Below are positions 12,640 through 23,395 of a stretch of 64,000 nucleotides of DNA, in pieces. The first letter of the stretch is position 1. The number at the start of each line of letters is the position of its first letter. The stretch is from Ailurus styani (lineage: Eukaryota; Chordata; Mammalia; Carnivora; Ailuridae): assembly GCA_002007465.1 (NCBI GenBank), contig LNAC01000108.1, forward strand, positions 1,191,507 through 1,255,506, written 5' to 3'. Both the position numbers and the translations under genes were made by a program. The notes beneath the pieces are model-generated. The model saw nothing but the letters and a program-made list of their open reading frames with translations. It had not been told where the DNA came from and did not search any database.

Positions 12640-12980
12640 GAAAATTTGCTTTGTATTTCTCTTGAGATGGGAGGGAGATGCAGGTTTGGTTGGTTCCATG
12701 AGTATAAGGAACCATATCTGGTCCCTTCATGAACCCTGGGGAGTCTGGCAGGACCTGAAAGAAGAATGACTGCAGTGTACCTAGAAAGCATGATCATAAT
12801 ATGGGAGGCTACCAGCTTTGCAACATTCCCAAGTCCAAGCCTCACATGGAAGCCCACACTCAAAAGACCCTGTGAGCCTAGACAATAGAGTTGGGACAAT
12901 GGTAGGCTGGAGATCAGAGGCCTACCCCTAAATATTCAGGAATGTTAATTTATTTGATGCTGTTGATGCCCCGCTAATAG
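12640..12980. other. Intergenic, nothing recognised
   Basis: No gene or clear repeat. Confidence 0.5.
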
Positions 12981-12984
12981 CCCT

Positions 12985-13395
12985 TTTACCTACCTCTGGT
13001 AGCTGCTAGTCCTCAACTGCTCTAAGTGTTGGTTGACAACAACTCACAACTGTCCCTTTCTTCAGAGATTTTCCTCAACCATATGGAAGGGGTATCCTTG
13101 CCTGGGAGGTTATGCACCCATACCCACACCCTAACCATTGAGTGACTGACACAAGGACAAAAGGTCAATTCTCTAAACCAAAAGTGGGGTATAGTTGGTC
13201 CTCCAGAGTTTCCCCATAGGTCAGTCTAAAGCTAATCTCCAGCCAAGACCACATTCTCGCTTAGGTTCCTCACCACCCTGCCCCAGCCCTATCCTGCTCT
13301 TGTTACTCCCCTTCTCCTGAGAGCAGTTCCCCAATAAATGATTTGAATAAACATCCTCATTCTGGTTCTGAGCCTAGGCATTCAAACTAAAATAT
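12985..13395 (+). mobile_element. LTR-like fragment of an old endogenous retroviral element
   Basis: Contains GGTTGACAACAACTCACAAC, a polyadenylation signal in CCAATAAATGATTTGAATAA, and a downstream TTTGGTGCCAAAAGTG that could be a primer-binding-site remnant. A similar arrangement recurs at 16560-17740. It is non-coding and degraded, and the family is uncertain (ERVL-like). Confidence 0.45.
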
Positions 13396-13791
13396 TTGGT
13401 GCCAAAAGTGATCCTAGAGAGGTTTCCAAGGGATTCTAGAGTAAAAACACCCACTGGGTGGATGATAATACAGACACCAACGCTGGTGGTAGAAGAAATA
13501 TTCAGTCTCAAACCTGTAACACTGCAATTCCTAAGACTTTCACCTGTGTTGAAGTGGAATGGGCCATGTCAAAGATATTTTCAGTCATTTGTTTATGAAA
13601 AAATCCATCACCAGAAAACCAGCATTACAAGAAATATTAAAGGAAGTCCTTCAAGTAGAAATGAGATTATACCAGACAAAATCCCAGATCTCCACAAAGG
13701 AATGAAGAGCTCTAGAAATGGTAACTCTGTGGACAAACTAAAAGGCTTTGTTTCTTATGATTTAAATATCTTTAAGAAATAATTGATAGCG

Positions 13792-14057
13792 GGGTGCCTG
13801 GGTGGCTCAGTTGGTTAGGCATCTGACTTTTGATTTCGGCTCAGGTCTTGATCTCAGGGTGGTGAAATGGAGACTTGTGTCGAACTCTGCACTGAGCCCA
13901 GAGTCTGCCTAAGATTATCTCTCCCTCTCTGCATCTCTGTGCTGTGCGTGTGCACGTGCTCTCTGAAATAAATAAATAAATAAATAAATAAATAAATAGA
14001 TAGATAGATAAATAAATAAATAAATTTAAAAGTAAAAATAAATTAAATTAAATCTTT
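13792..14057 (+). mobile_element. CanSINE with expanded tail
   Basis: Head GGGGTGCCTGGGTGGCTCAG. The tail is a long AAAT/GATA microsatellite at about 13966-14025. Confidence 0.92.
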
Positions 14058-14249
14058 TTTTAAGATTTAATTTATTTATTTGACAGAGGAGAGAGAAGGG
14101 GAGAGAGCACAAGCAGGGGGAGCAGCAGGTAGAGGGAGAAGCAGGCTCCCCACAAGCAAGGAGCCCAATGTGGGACTAGATCTCAGGACTTGGGATCATG
14201 ACCTGAGCCAAAGGCAGACGCTTAGCCAACTGAGCCACCCAGAGGTCCC
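14055..14249 (-). mobile_element. CanSINE
   Basis: TTTAAGATTTAATTTATTTA at the left and GAGCCACCCAGAGGTCCC at the right. It is tail-to-tail with the previous copy. Confidence 0.9.
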
Positions 14250-14290
14250 AAATAAATTGAGTCTTTAAAAAAAAAAAGGAATCAGCTGTT

Positions 14291-14478
14291 GGGACCCCTG
14301 GGTGGCTCAGTCGGTTAAGCTCTGACTCTTGATTTCAGCTCAGGTCATGACTTCAGGGTGGTGAGATTGAGCTCGCATCGGGATCCTTGATGGGCATGGA
14401 GTCCGCTTGGGATTTTCTCTCTTCTTCTGCCCCTCCCCTCTCCTCCCTCTCTAAAATAAAAATTTAAAAATAAAGAAA
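14291..14478 (+). mobile_element. CanSINE
   Basis: Head GGGACCCCTGGGTGGCTCAG and TCATGACTTCAGGGTGGTGA, with an A-rich tail. Confidence 0.88.
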
Positions 14479-14811
14479 TAATTCACTGTTTAAAGGAAAA
14501 ATAATAACAATATATTATAGGATTTGTGGCATATTTGGAGGTAAAATGTAGGGCAAAAAAAAGCACAAAGCCCAGGAGAGGAGAAATTAGAATGTATTGG
14601 TTCTTATATTATACACAAGGTAGTATATTGTTTGAAGTTGGACAATGATATGTAAAAGATGTATGCAATAAACCCCAAACAGTAAAATAACACAGGGTTA
14701 TAGTTAAGACATAATATGGAATAAAATAGTCAATAAAAGACATAACATGGAATAAAATACTCAGTCAAAAAAGGAGACAAAAGAGAATAAGAAAAAAAGA
14801 AAAGGAAAAAA

Positions 14812-15183
14812 TATTTATTTTTTAATTATTATTATTTGCCCCAGGGGTACAAGTCTGTGAATCATCAGGCTTATACCTTTCACAGCATTCACCAAAACAC
14901 AAACCCTCCCCAATGTCCATAACCCATCCACCCTATCCCTACCCTCCCACCCCCCAGTAACCGTCAGTTTGTTTTGTGAGATTAGGAGTCTCTTATGGTT
15001 TGTCTCCTTCCCCATCCCATCTTGTTTCATTATTTTTCCCTCCCTACCCCCCACGACCCCCCGCCCTGACCCTCAAGTTCCTCATATCAGAGAGATCATA
15101 TGATAATTGTCTTTCTCTGATTGACTTATTTCGCTCAGCATAATACCCTCTAGTTCCATCCACGTCATTGCAAATGGCAAGAG
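14812..15183 (-). mobile_element. 5'-truncated carnivore L1, 3' end
   Basis: Minus-strand 3' UTR. ACAAGTCTGTGAATCATCAG, CCCAGTAACCGTCAGTTTG, TTGTCTTTCTCTGATTGACT and TTCCATCCACGTCATTGCAA are in the order of carnivore L1. The near-repeat AGGAAAAAATATTT flanks it on both sides as a target duplication. It splits the older L1/ERV material. Confidence 0.85.
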
Positions 15184-15622
15184 GAAAAAAATATTTAATT
15201 CACCAATCTGGCACTTGCAAAGACTGGAAGGGCTACAACAGATGACAATGGATTACTGCATGCTTAACCAAGTAATTGCTTTCATTGCTTCTGCTGTGTT
15301 GGAACAAGAAAGGACTCTAGAACAGCACCAGGCTACATCAGGCAATTTGACCCAGCTGATGGCATGTTACTGAGGTGTCCTTGGTTAAGGAATATGCTAT
15401 ATGGATCTGGTAATCCACTATAGAAGAGTTGTAACTCATACCTCTAGAAATCTAGAACAGGGACATACTATCATGGTAGAAACCAAGTGTCTGACCATAG
15501 AGTATCAAATGACCATGGAGCTTGAACTTCCCATTATGAGCTAGGTTCTGTCAAACCCACCAGTTGATAAGGTCCTGTGGGCTCAGCAGTAATATATCAT
15601 AAAATAGAAGTGGTACAAAATT

Positions 15623-15801
15623 GGGGTGCCTGGTGGCTCAGTCGGTTAAGCATCTGTCTTCAGCTTAGGTCATGATCCTGAAGTCTCAGGATCCAGCCCC
15701 ACATGGGCTCCCTGCTCAGCAGGGGACCCTGCTTCTCCCTCCCCTTCTCCCCCTGCTCCTCCCCCAACTTGAGCTCTCTCTCTTTCTCTCTCAAATAAAT
15801 A
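15623..15801 (+). mobile_element. CanSINE with target duplication
   Basis: Head GGGGTGCCTGGTGGCTCAGT. ATAAAATAGAAGTGGTAC before it and ATAAAATAGAGGTGGTAC after it mark the insertion site. Confidence 0.92.
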
Positions 15802-16075
15802 AAATAGAGGTGGTACATTTAGTATCAAGTCTGAGGAAGTCCAGAGAGTACAAGTAAGCTACACAATCTGTCAGAGGTAATTAATCCTAATCATTATGAG
15901 GAGCTAGGACTTGCTACCTAACAAAGGCATAGAGGATTGTTTGTGGCACCCAGGTGATCCACTGGGGCATCTTTTGATACAGTTGTGCTCAGTTGAATTA
16001 CAAACGTGCAGTTATAGCCACCATAGCCTGAAAAGTGTGGTGATCAGGAGGCCTTACTCCCTAGAAATAAGAGTG

Positions 16076-16301
16076 GGGCACCTAGGCGGCTCAGTTGGTT
16101 AAGCAGCTAAATGTTGATTTCAGCTCAAGTTATGATCTCAGGGTCCTGAGATCGGGCCCCATGCCAGGCTCTGCGTTGGGTGTGGAGTCTGCTTGAGGGG
16201 CTTTTTCCCTCTCTGCCCCTCCCCCACCCAGTAGTGTGCATATGCACATGCATTCTCTCTTTCTCTCTAAAAAATTAATAAGATAAAATATGTTAAAAAA
16301 A
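16076..16301 (+). mobile_element. CanSINE with target duplication
   Basis: Head GGGGCACCTAGGCGGCTCAG. AGAAATAAGAGTG flanks both ends. Confidence 0.92.
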
Positions 16302-16720
16302 GAAATAAGAGTGTAAATATATATGTCAAATCATTACATTGTACACCTTAAACTTACATGGTGTTATATGTCAATTATATCTCAGTAAAGTTGGGGAGAA
16401 AAGAAATGACAGTATGGATCAACTCACCAGGCAAGCCAAAGGGGAAGGAGATCTAAAATGGGTAGTAGTAGAAGGAGATGATGAATATCAGTTACAGCCC
16501 ATGAACCAAATACAACAACAGAGGCCAAAGTTCACTCCCTAACCCTTCCCTTGCAAGTTTTCTCAAAAATCATGGCCAATCAGGATCCTGGAGCAGCCAT
16601 ACCTAGACGTTGTGAATTTAATGTGAGAAGCAACTGGAGATGACTGGTACAAGGGGTGGACTTCAGAGGATCTATGCCCACACCCCAGCTACATTGATTG
16701 ATAACAACTCACACCTACTG

Positions 16721-17395
16721 TATTAGTCCTCTTGGGCTACCACAGCAAAATACCCACACACGGGGTGGCTTAAACAAGAGAAATTTATTTTCTCACAATT
16801 CTGGGGGCCAAAAAGTCCAAGATCAAGGAACCAGCAAGATTCCGTTTCTGGTAAAAGCTTTCTTCTAGGCTTCCAGATGGCTGACTTCTCACTATGTCCT
16901 CACATGGCCTTTCCTCAGTACATGCACACTGAGAGGGAAACAGAAGAGGGAGAGCTTTTCCTTTCTTCCTTTTTTTAAAACTGAGATATAACTGACATGT
17001 AGCATTGCATAGTTTTAGGTATACAACATAATGGTTGGATATATGTATATACTGTGAAGTTATTGCCGTGATAAGTTTCTTTAACACCCATAACCACATA
17101 TAAGTTACAAATTTTTTTCTTGTAATGAGAACTTTTAAGATCTACTCTCTTAACAACTTTTAAATATACAGTATGGTGTCATTTACCATAGCAGCCATGC
17201 TGTACATTACATCCCCAGGACTTTAGCTCTTCCTATTCATATAAGCCACTCATCCCACCATGAGGTCCAAACCCTCATGACCCAATCCAACCCTAATTAC
17301 CTTTCTAATACCTCATCTCAAAATGGCATCAGATTTGGGGATTAGGGCTTCAACATATGAATTTTGGGAGACATAAATATTCAGCCCATAAAAGC
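16721..17395 (-). mobile_element. MaLR-type LTR (MST/MLT1-like) with an L1 insert
   Basis: Reverse-strand LTR. TATTAGTCCTCTTGGGCTAC, GGTGGCTTAAACAAGAGAAA and AAAAGTCCAAGATCAAGG lie on one side, CAACATATGAATTTTGGGAG on the other. An old L1 piece separates the halves. Confidence 0.8.
16972..17258 (-). mobile_element. L1 3' fragment inside the MaLR LTR
   Basis: ACTGAGATATAACTGACATG, TTTTAGGTATACAACATAAT and CATGCTGTACATTACATCCC follow reverse L1 3' UTR order. Confidence 0.75.
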
Positions 17396-17761
17396 TACCC
17401 TGTTTTATGGAGAACTGTCAATTCCCTCAAGTGGGAGGCTGCATTCCACCTGAGCAATAACTAATTGACATGGGGACATGAAAGACTGGCTCTTTTGCTT
17501 CAATAGGGAATTCATTCTGAGGTCCAATTTATGTTCCAGAGTTTTCTTGCAGAATCAGCTGAGACCACATCCTTGCCAGCTTTTGACTCCCTGTCTCATC
17601 TTGCTTCTCTCAGGCTTCCTCCAGAAATGACTCTCCCAATAAATCACTTAAACAAGAATCACTGTCTCAGACTGCTTCTTGGCAAACCAATCCAAGCCAG
17701 AGTACATTGGTCAGAATTTTTATGTAACCTTAGGAAAAAATAAAGTCCCCCAAAACATTTC

Positions 17762-17951
17762 TTTTTTTTTAAGATTTTATTTATTTATTTGATGCAGAGA
17801 GATTACAAGTAGGCAGAGAGGCAGGCAGAGAGAGGAGGAAGCAGGCTCCCAGCTGAGCAGGGAGACTGATTCAGGCCTCGATCCCAGGACCCTGAGATCA
17901 TGACCCGAGCCGAAGGCAGAGGCTTTAATCCACTGAGCCACCCAGGCGCCC
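17762..17951 (-). mobile_element. CanSINE beside an assembly gap
   Basis: TTTAAGATTTTATTTATTTA at the left, GAGCCACCCAGGCGCCC at the right. The target duplication CCCCCAAAACATTTC flanks it. The right flank is then repeated after the N at 18064. Confidence 0.93.
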
Positions 17952-17952
17952 C

Positions 17953-18175
17953 CCCAAAACATTTCTGAAATAGCTTTTCTTGTTAACCAGAGTAAGTGAG
18001 GGTTAAGTAATATTTATCTAATGTAGAAAAATATGCCACATCTTACATGTGAATACTGTAAAANCCCAAAACATTTCTGAAATAGCTTTTCTTGTTAACC
18101 AGAGTAAGTGAGAGTTAAGTAATATTTATCTAATGTAGAAAAATATGCCACATCTTACATGTGAATACTGTAAAA
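17953..18175 (+). repeat. 111-base direct duplication around a single N
   Basis: 17953-18063 and 18065-18175 are identical except for one base (G at 18001, A at 18113). They are separated only by the N at 18064. This is the pattern of two overlapping contig ends joined without merging. Confidence 0.95.
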
Positions 18176-18311
18176 TTCATACCCATTATGGGTGAATATC
18201 TGGTTGTCAGATGGTTTACACCACACTTCTTCCTGTAAGTGGATTTATTTTGAAAAAGGTGTCTCTTCCATTGCCAGATGCAAGTCAACACTCTTTAGAA
18301 GCATCTTTATC

Positions 18312-18526
18312 TCACTTTTGTTAAATTCCAGGATAGTTAACATATAGGGTTGTATTAGTTTCAGACATATAATAAAAAGTGACTCAACAATTCCATCCAT
18401 CACCCGGTGCTCATCATAACAAGTGCACTTCTCAATCCCTATCCTCTATTTCCCCCATCACCCCACCCACCTCTCCTCTGGTAACCATCGGTTTGTTCTC
18501 TATTATTAAGAGTCTGTTTCTTGGTT

Positions 18527-18583
<57 letters not shown>

Positions 18584-18690
18584 TTTTCCTTTGCTTATTT
18601 GTTTTGTTTCTTAAATTCCACATAGGAGCGAAATCATATAGTATTTGTCTTTCTCTGATTGACTTATTTTGCTTAGCATTACACTTTTAG
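18312..18690 (-). mobile_element. Carnivore L1 3' fragment
   Basis: TTAGTTTCAGACATATAATA, CACCCGGTGCTCATCATAAC, GGTAACCATCGGTTTGTTCT and TTTGTCTTTCTCTGATTGAC are reverse-strand carnivore L1 3' UTR. It includes a CT microsatellite. Confidence 0.82.
18531..18583. repeat. (CT)n microsatellite
   Basis: Run of CT dinucleotides with one TTT interruption, inside the L1 3' UTR. A pure open frame through it is an artefact of the repeat. Confidence 0.92.
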
Positions 18691-19538
18691 AACAGTCCAC
18701 AACTTGACAGGAAGCAGAATCACTGCTAGCATGCTAGCAAGGCACAATTTGCAGAACCATGGTTAATTGAATGACCATTCCCCGACTCAAGCTTCTGGGT
18801 TTCCTGTTTCATTTGTTTCTACCAGTTGTAGCCATTCACTTGGTACATTCTGACTGAACCCTCAGTGATAACAGCTTCTTCTTTGGTCCTACCTTTGCCT
18901 CATAGACTAGTCATGATGGCAACCACTGACATTCATCAGTTGTCCTTGGCTTCATCTCTCAAAGCTACCTTTGCCTCCTTGATTGCATCTGACATATGCT
19001 AGTTGTCCCTCTGGAACAGGCCCTGATACTCCTGGGATTTTGGTCTTCTCAGACCCTCTTTGTATAAAACACCCTCTTCTATTTTCAAGTCAGGTGTCCC
19101 ATTTTACTCAGTCTTGTTGGTACCCCTGAGACTGTCCACTCCGGGCTGGGTAAATTCTTTAAGTTCTTTTTTTATCATCCATATTTTGTTGGGGATTAGA
19201 CACTTGAAGTTATAGCAGCATTTCTAAATCCTATTTATAGGTATTTTTCGGTTCCTGTTACCAGCCTCCTCCTTTTCTACAAAGGACCTTTCTATAGCAC
19301 ATCTCTGGCCCTCATGGTATGTACTTTTACTTTAGTTTGGATGTTCATCTTTCCTCGTCACATTTATATTGAGCATTTTCTGCATTGTGTCAGAAGATTT
19401 CTTCCATAAATATATTTCTTAAATATCTATAAAACAGTCTCTATGCTTACCAATGATGTTTGTCATGAAACATGACAGGAAACTCAATTCCTCCAACTTG
19501 GATAGGTAGCACAACATGGTGTTTAACAGCTTGTATTT
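18691..19538. other. Intergenic, nothing recognised
   Basis: No gene match. It includes a 16-base perfect palindrome TGCTAGCATGCTAGCA at 18724-18739. Confidence 0.5.
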
Positions 19539-19540
19539 TG

Positions 19541-19676
19541 GGGGCACCTGGGTGGTTCAGTTGGTTAAGTGTCTGACTCTTGATCTCAACTCAGGTATTG
19601 ATCTCAGGGTTGTGAGTTCAAGCCCTGCATTGAGCTTCACACTGAGCATGGAGCCTACTTAAAAGAAAGAAAAGAA
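19541..19676 (+). mobile_element. Short CanSINE
   Basis: Head GGGGGCACCTGGGTGGTTCA, ending with AAAGAAAGAAAAG. AGCTTGTATTTTG before it and AGCTTATATTTTG after it mark the target site. Confidence 0.88.
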
Positions 19677-19689
19677 AAAAAGAAAAGCT

Positions 19690-19925
19690 TATATTTTGAA
19701 ATAAAACAAGCCTGAGTTTGAATCCTGGCTCTACTACTCACAAGCTAGGAGACCTTGACCAAGATGCTCAACTTTTTTTAGTCTGTTTCATTTTCTATAA
19801 CACAGGCAATGAACATAATAGTACTTACCTCATAAAGTTGTTGTGAGGATGAAATGAGATCAAGCAAAGTGCTTAGCCCAGAGCCTAGAATGCAGTATAC
19901 ATGTCATAAATGTTATTATTATTTA
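19690..19925 (+). mobile_element. MIR, nearly complete
   Basis: TTTGAATCCTGGCTCTACTA, TTGTTGTGAGGATGAAATGA and AGAGCCTAGAATGCAGTA are in forward MIR order. A SINE lies at its 5' end. Confidence 0.85.
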
Positions 19926-21770
19926 TTCACCATCATCAAAGGCAGCTACTCAAGCCCAGAGTAATCCAGCAGTTATGCAAAGGGCCAAGCAATACCTAGT
20001 AATAACTGTCCATCAGACCCATCACCACTGTGGGAGGTGGATGTATCAGGGCTGCACCAGAAGTTCGTTACAGAAAAGGTTGGGCCAGAGAGCAGTCAGG
20101 CCAGAATGGGACACAAGTACCAAACCAAAGAGTAGAAGGGGGAAGGCAGCCCATCAAAACCTCAACTAGAGAGGCAGGGCAGGGGAGAAGACCAGGACTA
20201 GATGACGGTGTGTTTGGAATGACCAGTGAAAGGATAAAATATAAAGGGGTGAACTGTACAGATTTGGAACAAATACCCCCATAGAACAGTATCTTTCCAG
20301 GCCCAAGCTACCCTGAGCTGATAGAAGCAGAGCCTTAGAAGAAAAGAGCCAGGACAGATCAGAACCTTCTCAAATTTCAAGTTTTCTCTCCTGCTTCCCC
20401 ACTTCTGACCTGGGAACAAAGAAGTTTGGCTTTTAGTTAGAAGACTTTGGAATGAAGCCAGTCTCGGGGAAGAGGCTAAGTTGAAAATCAGGGATCTAGA
20501 GATCGAACAAACTCTGTGACTGGATCTCACACTTCAAGCCTTAGTTTCTCCACCTGGAAAAGAAAACTTCTCCCTGGAAAATGGCCCAGTTTCCCCTATC
20601 ATCTCTGGGGTGTGATTGGCCTAAACTGCAAAAACCAGACCTGGCTGATGTTTTCAGCATCAGGCCCCAGAATCCCAGGGGCTGTCATACAAATGATACC
20701 TTCCTGACCCTCTCATCACCCCCAGGGACCAGGATGGTCATATCTGCTGTTGGCCCCAAATACATCTCTTCCAGTAGATCTCACAGAATATGACACAGCA
20801 CCCATTGAATTAAAGTGGTCCATGATCAGACACGTGCTACTGCCTTGTACTGCCTGAATCTGATGGCACCACGCACGTCACTGGTAAACAATTATTATTT
20901 ACCACCTATAATTGTTTCAAACTCTTGCCTGGAGACAGGAGAATGGGTCTAATGGCGTTTAGAGAATCCCAGTGGCCCAAGAAGTCGGAAATAATCAATA
21001 CAGTGATTTGGGGATGCTTTAAGAAAAGTCACAGAGGACTTCTGAAGAGTCTGAACAAACATCATTTGTGCCCTCAAATTTCTAGTCCCTGAGGAGATTT
21101 TACAAAACCAGAAAGTCCAGTGACCCTCTCCCCAGGACTTGGAACCACAAAGGAATTTGGACCACATTAGGCCCTGCCTTACCTGTCCCTTGCCCTCATT
21201 CTCACCCCAAACCAACCTCCATGTGCAGCCCACCCCTAATTACTCATTCATGATGCAAGGAAAGTTGATGAGGCATCTTGCTTAGGGCCCTTTAATCTGG
21301 TGGTTTCTGCCCCATAGCACCCATCTTCTATATCCCTAATTCCTAATAGATCTAGAGCTTGGGACTATGGAGACAGGAGAAAGATGCAAATGTGCCCTGA
21401 CATCAATCACCCAGAACTGATGTTTGGATTGCTGAGACTCTGGGCTGAAAGCCTATCCTGAGTCCAGTCCTCCTTGCTGCTTATCCTCTGAGAGCCTTTG
21501 CTTCCCTGATGCTCCTCCTGCCATGAGGAAGTATGCAGGCCGATTTGCTTCTGGCACCTGCCACACTGTAGCATAACACCAACACTAATGGCAGAAATAA
21601 TCATAGTGACAACAACGGCTTGGTATATATACAGAAGGTACTTGTCATCTCCCCAGGAGCCTCCTGGCCCGGGGCTCAATTGTGACAACGTACCTGACCC
21701 TTGGCCCACACTGTGGCATTTGCACACCAGATTTATCTGAATGGTTGACATTATCATTACTGTCATCACC
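19926..21770. other. Intergenic, no gene found
   Basis: Higher-complexity sequence with several open frames of 60-120 codons on both strands. None resembles a known protein or has splice context. I see no strong repeat. Confidence 0.5.
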
Positions 21771-21900
21771 ATTCTTGATAACTATTAATTTATTCCTACA
21801 AAACACGTTTACCAAAGATAAACTATAAACTGCATGCCAGGTACCATGCAAGATGTTAAAGGAGTTACAAAGATTAACATCTTCAGGAAGTCCACAGGGA
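21771..21900 (-). mobile_element. MIR-like fossil
   Basis: AACTGCATGCCAGGTACCAT with flanking order as in reverse MIR. Confidence 0.45.
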
Positions 21901-21959
21901 GCAAGAGAGATCAAAAAGAATTCCAAAATAGGATTATAGAGACTGTTGTATATAAATAT

Positions 21960-22070
21960 ATTTCCAGTGTCTAGAAGAATATTAGATCATAGTGAATGCT
22001 CAATAAATGTTTCAATGAATGTTGAATGAATGAGTGAATGGATCAATGAATGAACACTTAAAGAACTATA
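21960..22070 (+). mobile_element. L2 or MIR 3' fragment
   Basis: GTGAATGCTCAATAAATGTT followed by GAATGAATGAGTGAATGG is typical of the L2 3' end. Confidence 0.6.
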
Positions 22071-22297
22071 GGATCTAAGAGTGGGGAAAAAAGTAACTTT
22101 GTTGGAGAGAAGTCAAGGAAGGATTCAGAGAAGGTGACATTTGAGCTGAACCCTGAAAGCTGAAAAGGCAGCAGAGTGTACTGGTTAAGAGCATGGAGTC
22201 TGGATCCAGAATGCTTGGGTTTGAACACCAATTCCATGTGTTTTGGGGCATGTTACATAACTTCTTTGTGTCTCAGTTTCCCCATCTACAAAATGGG

Positions 22298-22699
22298 TTC
22301 ATTTAAAAATATTTTAATAATTTATGAGAGATGGACACCTGGGTGGCTCAGTCGGTTAAGTGGGTACCTTTGACTCAGGTCATGATCCCAGGGTCCTGGG
22401 ATCAAGCCCTGCATCAGGCTCCCTGCAGGGAGCCTGCTTCTCTCTCTCCCTCTACCTGCTGCTCTGCAGGAACTTGACTCTCTCAGGTACTTGACTTTCT
22501 ATCTCCATGTCAAATAAATAAAACCTTTAAAAAATTATCTAAGAGAGAGAGAATGATTGGGGGAAGGGATAGAGGGGAAGAGAGAGAAGCATACTCCCTA
22601 CTGAGCAGGGAGCCTGATGCAGGGCTCAATCCCAGGACCCTGGGATCATGACCTGAGCCGAAGGCAGATGCTTAACCAACTGAGCCACCCAACTGCCCC
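22298..22699 (-). mobile_element. CanSINE inside MIR, itself split
   Basis: The left part is only its tail (AATATTTTAATAATTTATGA). The right part, from about 22538, runs GAGAGAATGATTGGGGGAAG to GAGCCACCCAACTGCCCC. A plus-strand SINE sits between. Confidence 0.8.
22329..22533 (+). mobile_element. CanSINE inside another CanSINE
   Basis: Head GGACACCTGGGTGGCTCAGT and tail AAATAAATAAAACCTTT. It is inserted in the 5' part of the minus-strand SINE on this strand. Confidence 0.88.
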
Positions 22700-23026
22700 T
22701 ATAAAATGGGTTCATAATACCTTCCTTATGGGGTTGTTGTAAAGATGATATGGGTTAATATTTGTAACATGCTTAGAACATAAGTGTAAGTAGCACATAG
22801 CACCACCACATGTTTGGTAAATAAATACAACTGGCTAGGAATTCATCAGGCTAGCCGGGTGGAAATTTAAGGTCATGAAGACTAGACAATGTAATGGTAT
22901 TGAATGTCATCCTTAAGAAATGGTAGTAAAGCCATCAGGGGCAAGAGTTTGCCAGGGGATCTTGAATATCAGGGTAAGGAGTGTGGTGAACCATGACTTA
23001 TTTATTTGTTTGTTTGTTTGTTCGTT

Positions 23027-23206
23027 TAATTTTTTTTTTTTAGATTGGGGAGGGAGGGGCAGAGGGGGTAGGGAGAGAAAGAATCTCAATCAGGGTCCAT
23101 GCTCAGTACCGAACCCAATGTAGGGCTCGATCTCACAACCCTGAGATCACGATCTGAGCTGAAATCAAGAGTCGGACGCTTAACCAAATGAGCCACTCAG
23201 GTACCC
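23027..23206 (-). mobile_element. CanSINE
   Basis: T-run then AGATTGGGGAGGGAGGGG, ending GAGCCACTCAGGTACCCC. The near-repeats AACCATGAC and AGCCATGAC flank it. Confidence 0.85.
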
Positions 23207-23221
23207 CAAGCCATGACCTTT

Positions 23222-23395
23222 TTAAATAACCTGTTTGTTTTGGAATAATTTTAAATTTACAGAAAAGTTGCGAAGTAGTGCTAAGAATTTCAGGATATTC
23301 TTTACTCGGTTTCCCCTAATGGTTTCCCCAAGGGAGCCATTTCTGCTAAAGCAAGAGTATAACACAGTCAAGCACATGTTTTCGAAAAGTTGGTG
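23222..23395 (-). mobile_element. LINE-like 3' fragment
   Basis: TTTTGGAATAATTTTAAATT then TACAGAAAAGTTGCGAAG resembles the L1-type sequences at 44975 and 62540. Subfamily and strand are uncertain. Confidence 0.5.

Larger units (their letters stand above)
13560..14800 (+). mobile_element. Old L1 fragment, interrupted
   Basis: AAGAAATATTAAAGGAAGTC and AATGAAGAGCTCTAGAAATG, then after three SINEs AGGAAAAATAATAACAATAT and GTATGCAATAAACCCC, follow the order of L1M-type internal sequence. There is no intact ORF. Confidence 0.6.
15190..16720 (+). mobile_element. Degraded endogenous-retroviral internal-like sequence
   Basis: Repeat-like sequence with two SINE insertions, running up to a second LTR-like block. 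It includes GGCACCCAGGTGATCCACTG and TTGATACAGTTGTGCTCAGT, which resemble ERVL-class internal remnants. Reading frames are broken and no retroviral protein is encoded. Assignment is tentative. Confidence 0.35.
16560..17740 (+). mobile_element. Second LTR-like fragment, split by a MaLR LTR
   Basis: GATTGATAACAACTCACACC at 16697-16716, then after the insert CAATTCCCTCAAGTGGGAGG and CCCAATAAATCACTTAAACA. The layout resembles the block at 12985-13395. Together they may be the two LTRs of one decayed provirus. Confidence 0.4.
22165..22830 (+). mobile_element. MIR split by nested CanSINEs
   Basis: TACTGGTTAAGAGCATGGAG to CCCCATCTACAAAATGGG on the left and ATACCTTCCTTATGGGGTTG to the right are halves of one MIR. 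AAAATGGGTTCAT is duplicated at the break. Confidence 0.85.

Noticed and set aside
18379..18690. 103-codon serine/leucine-rich frame
   Set aside because: It is the CT microsatellite inside an L1 3' UTR.
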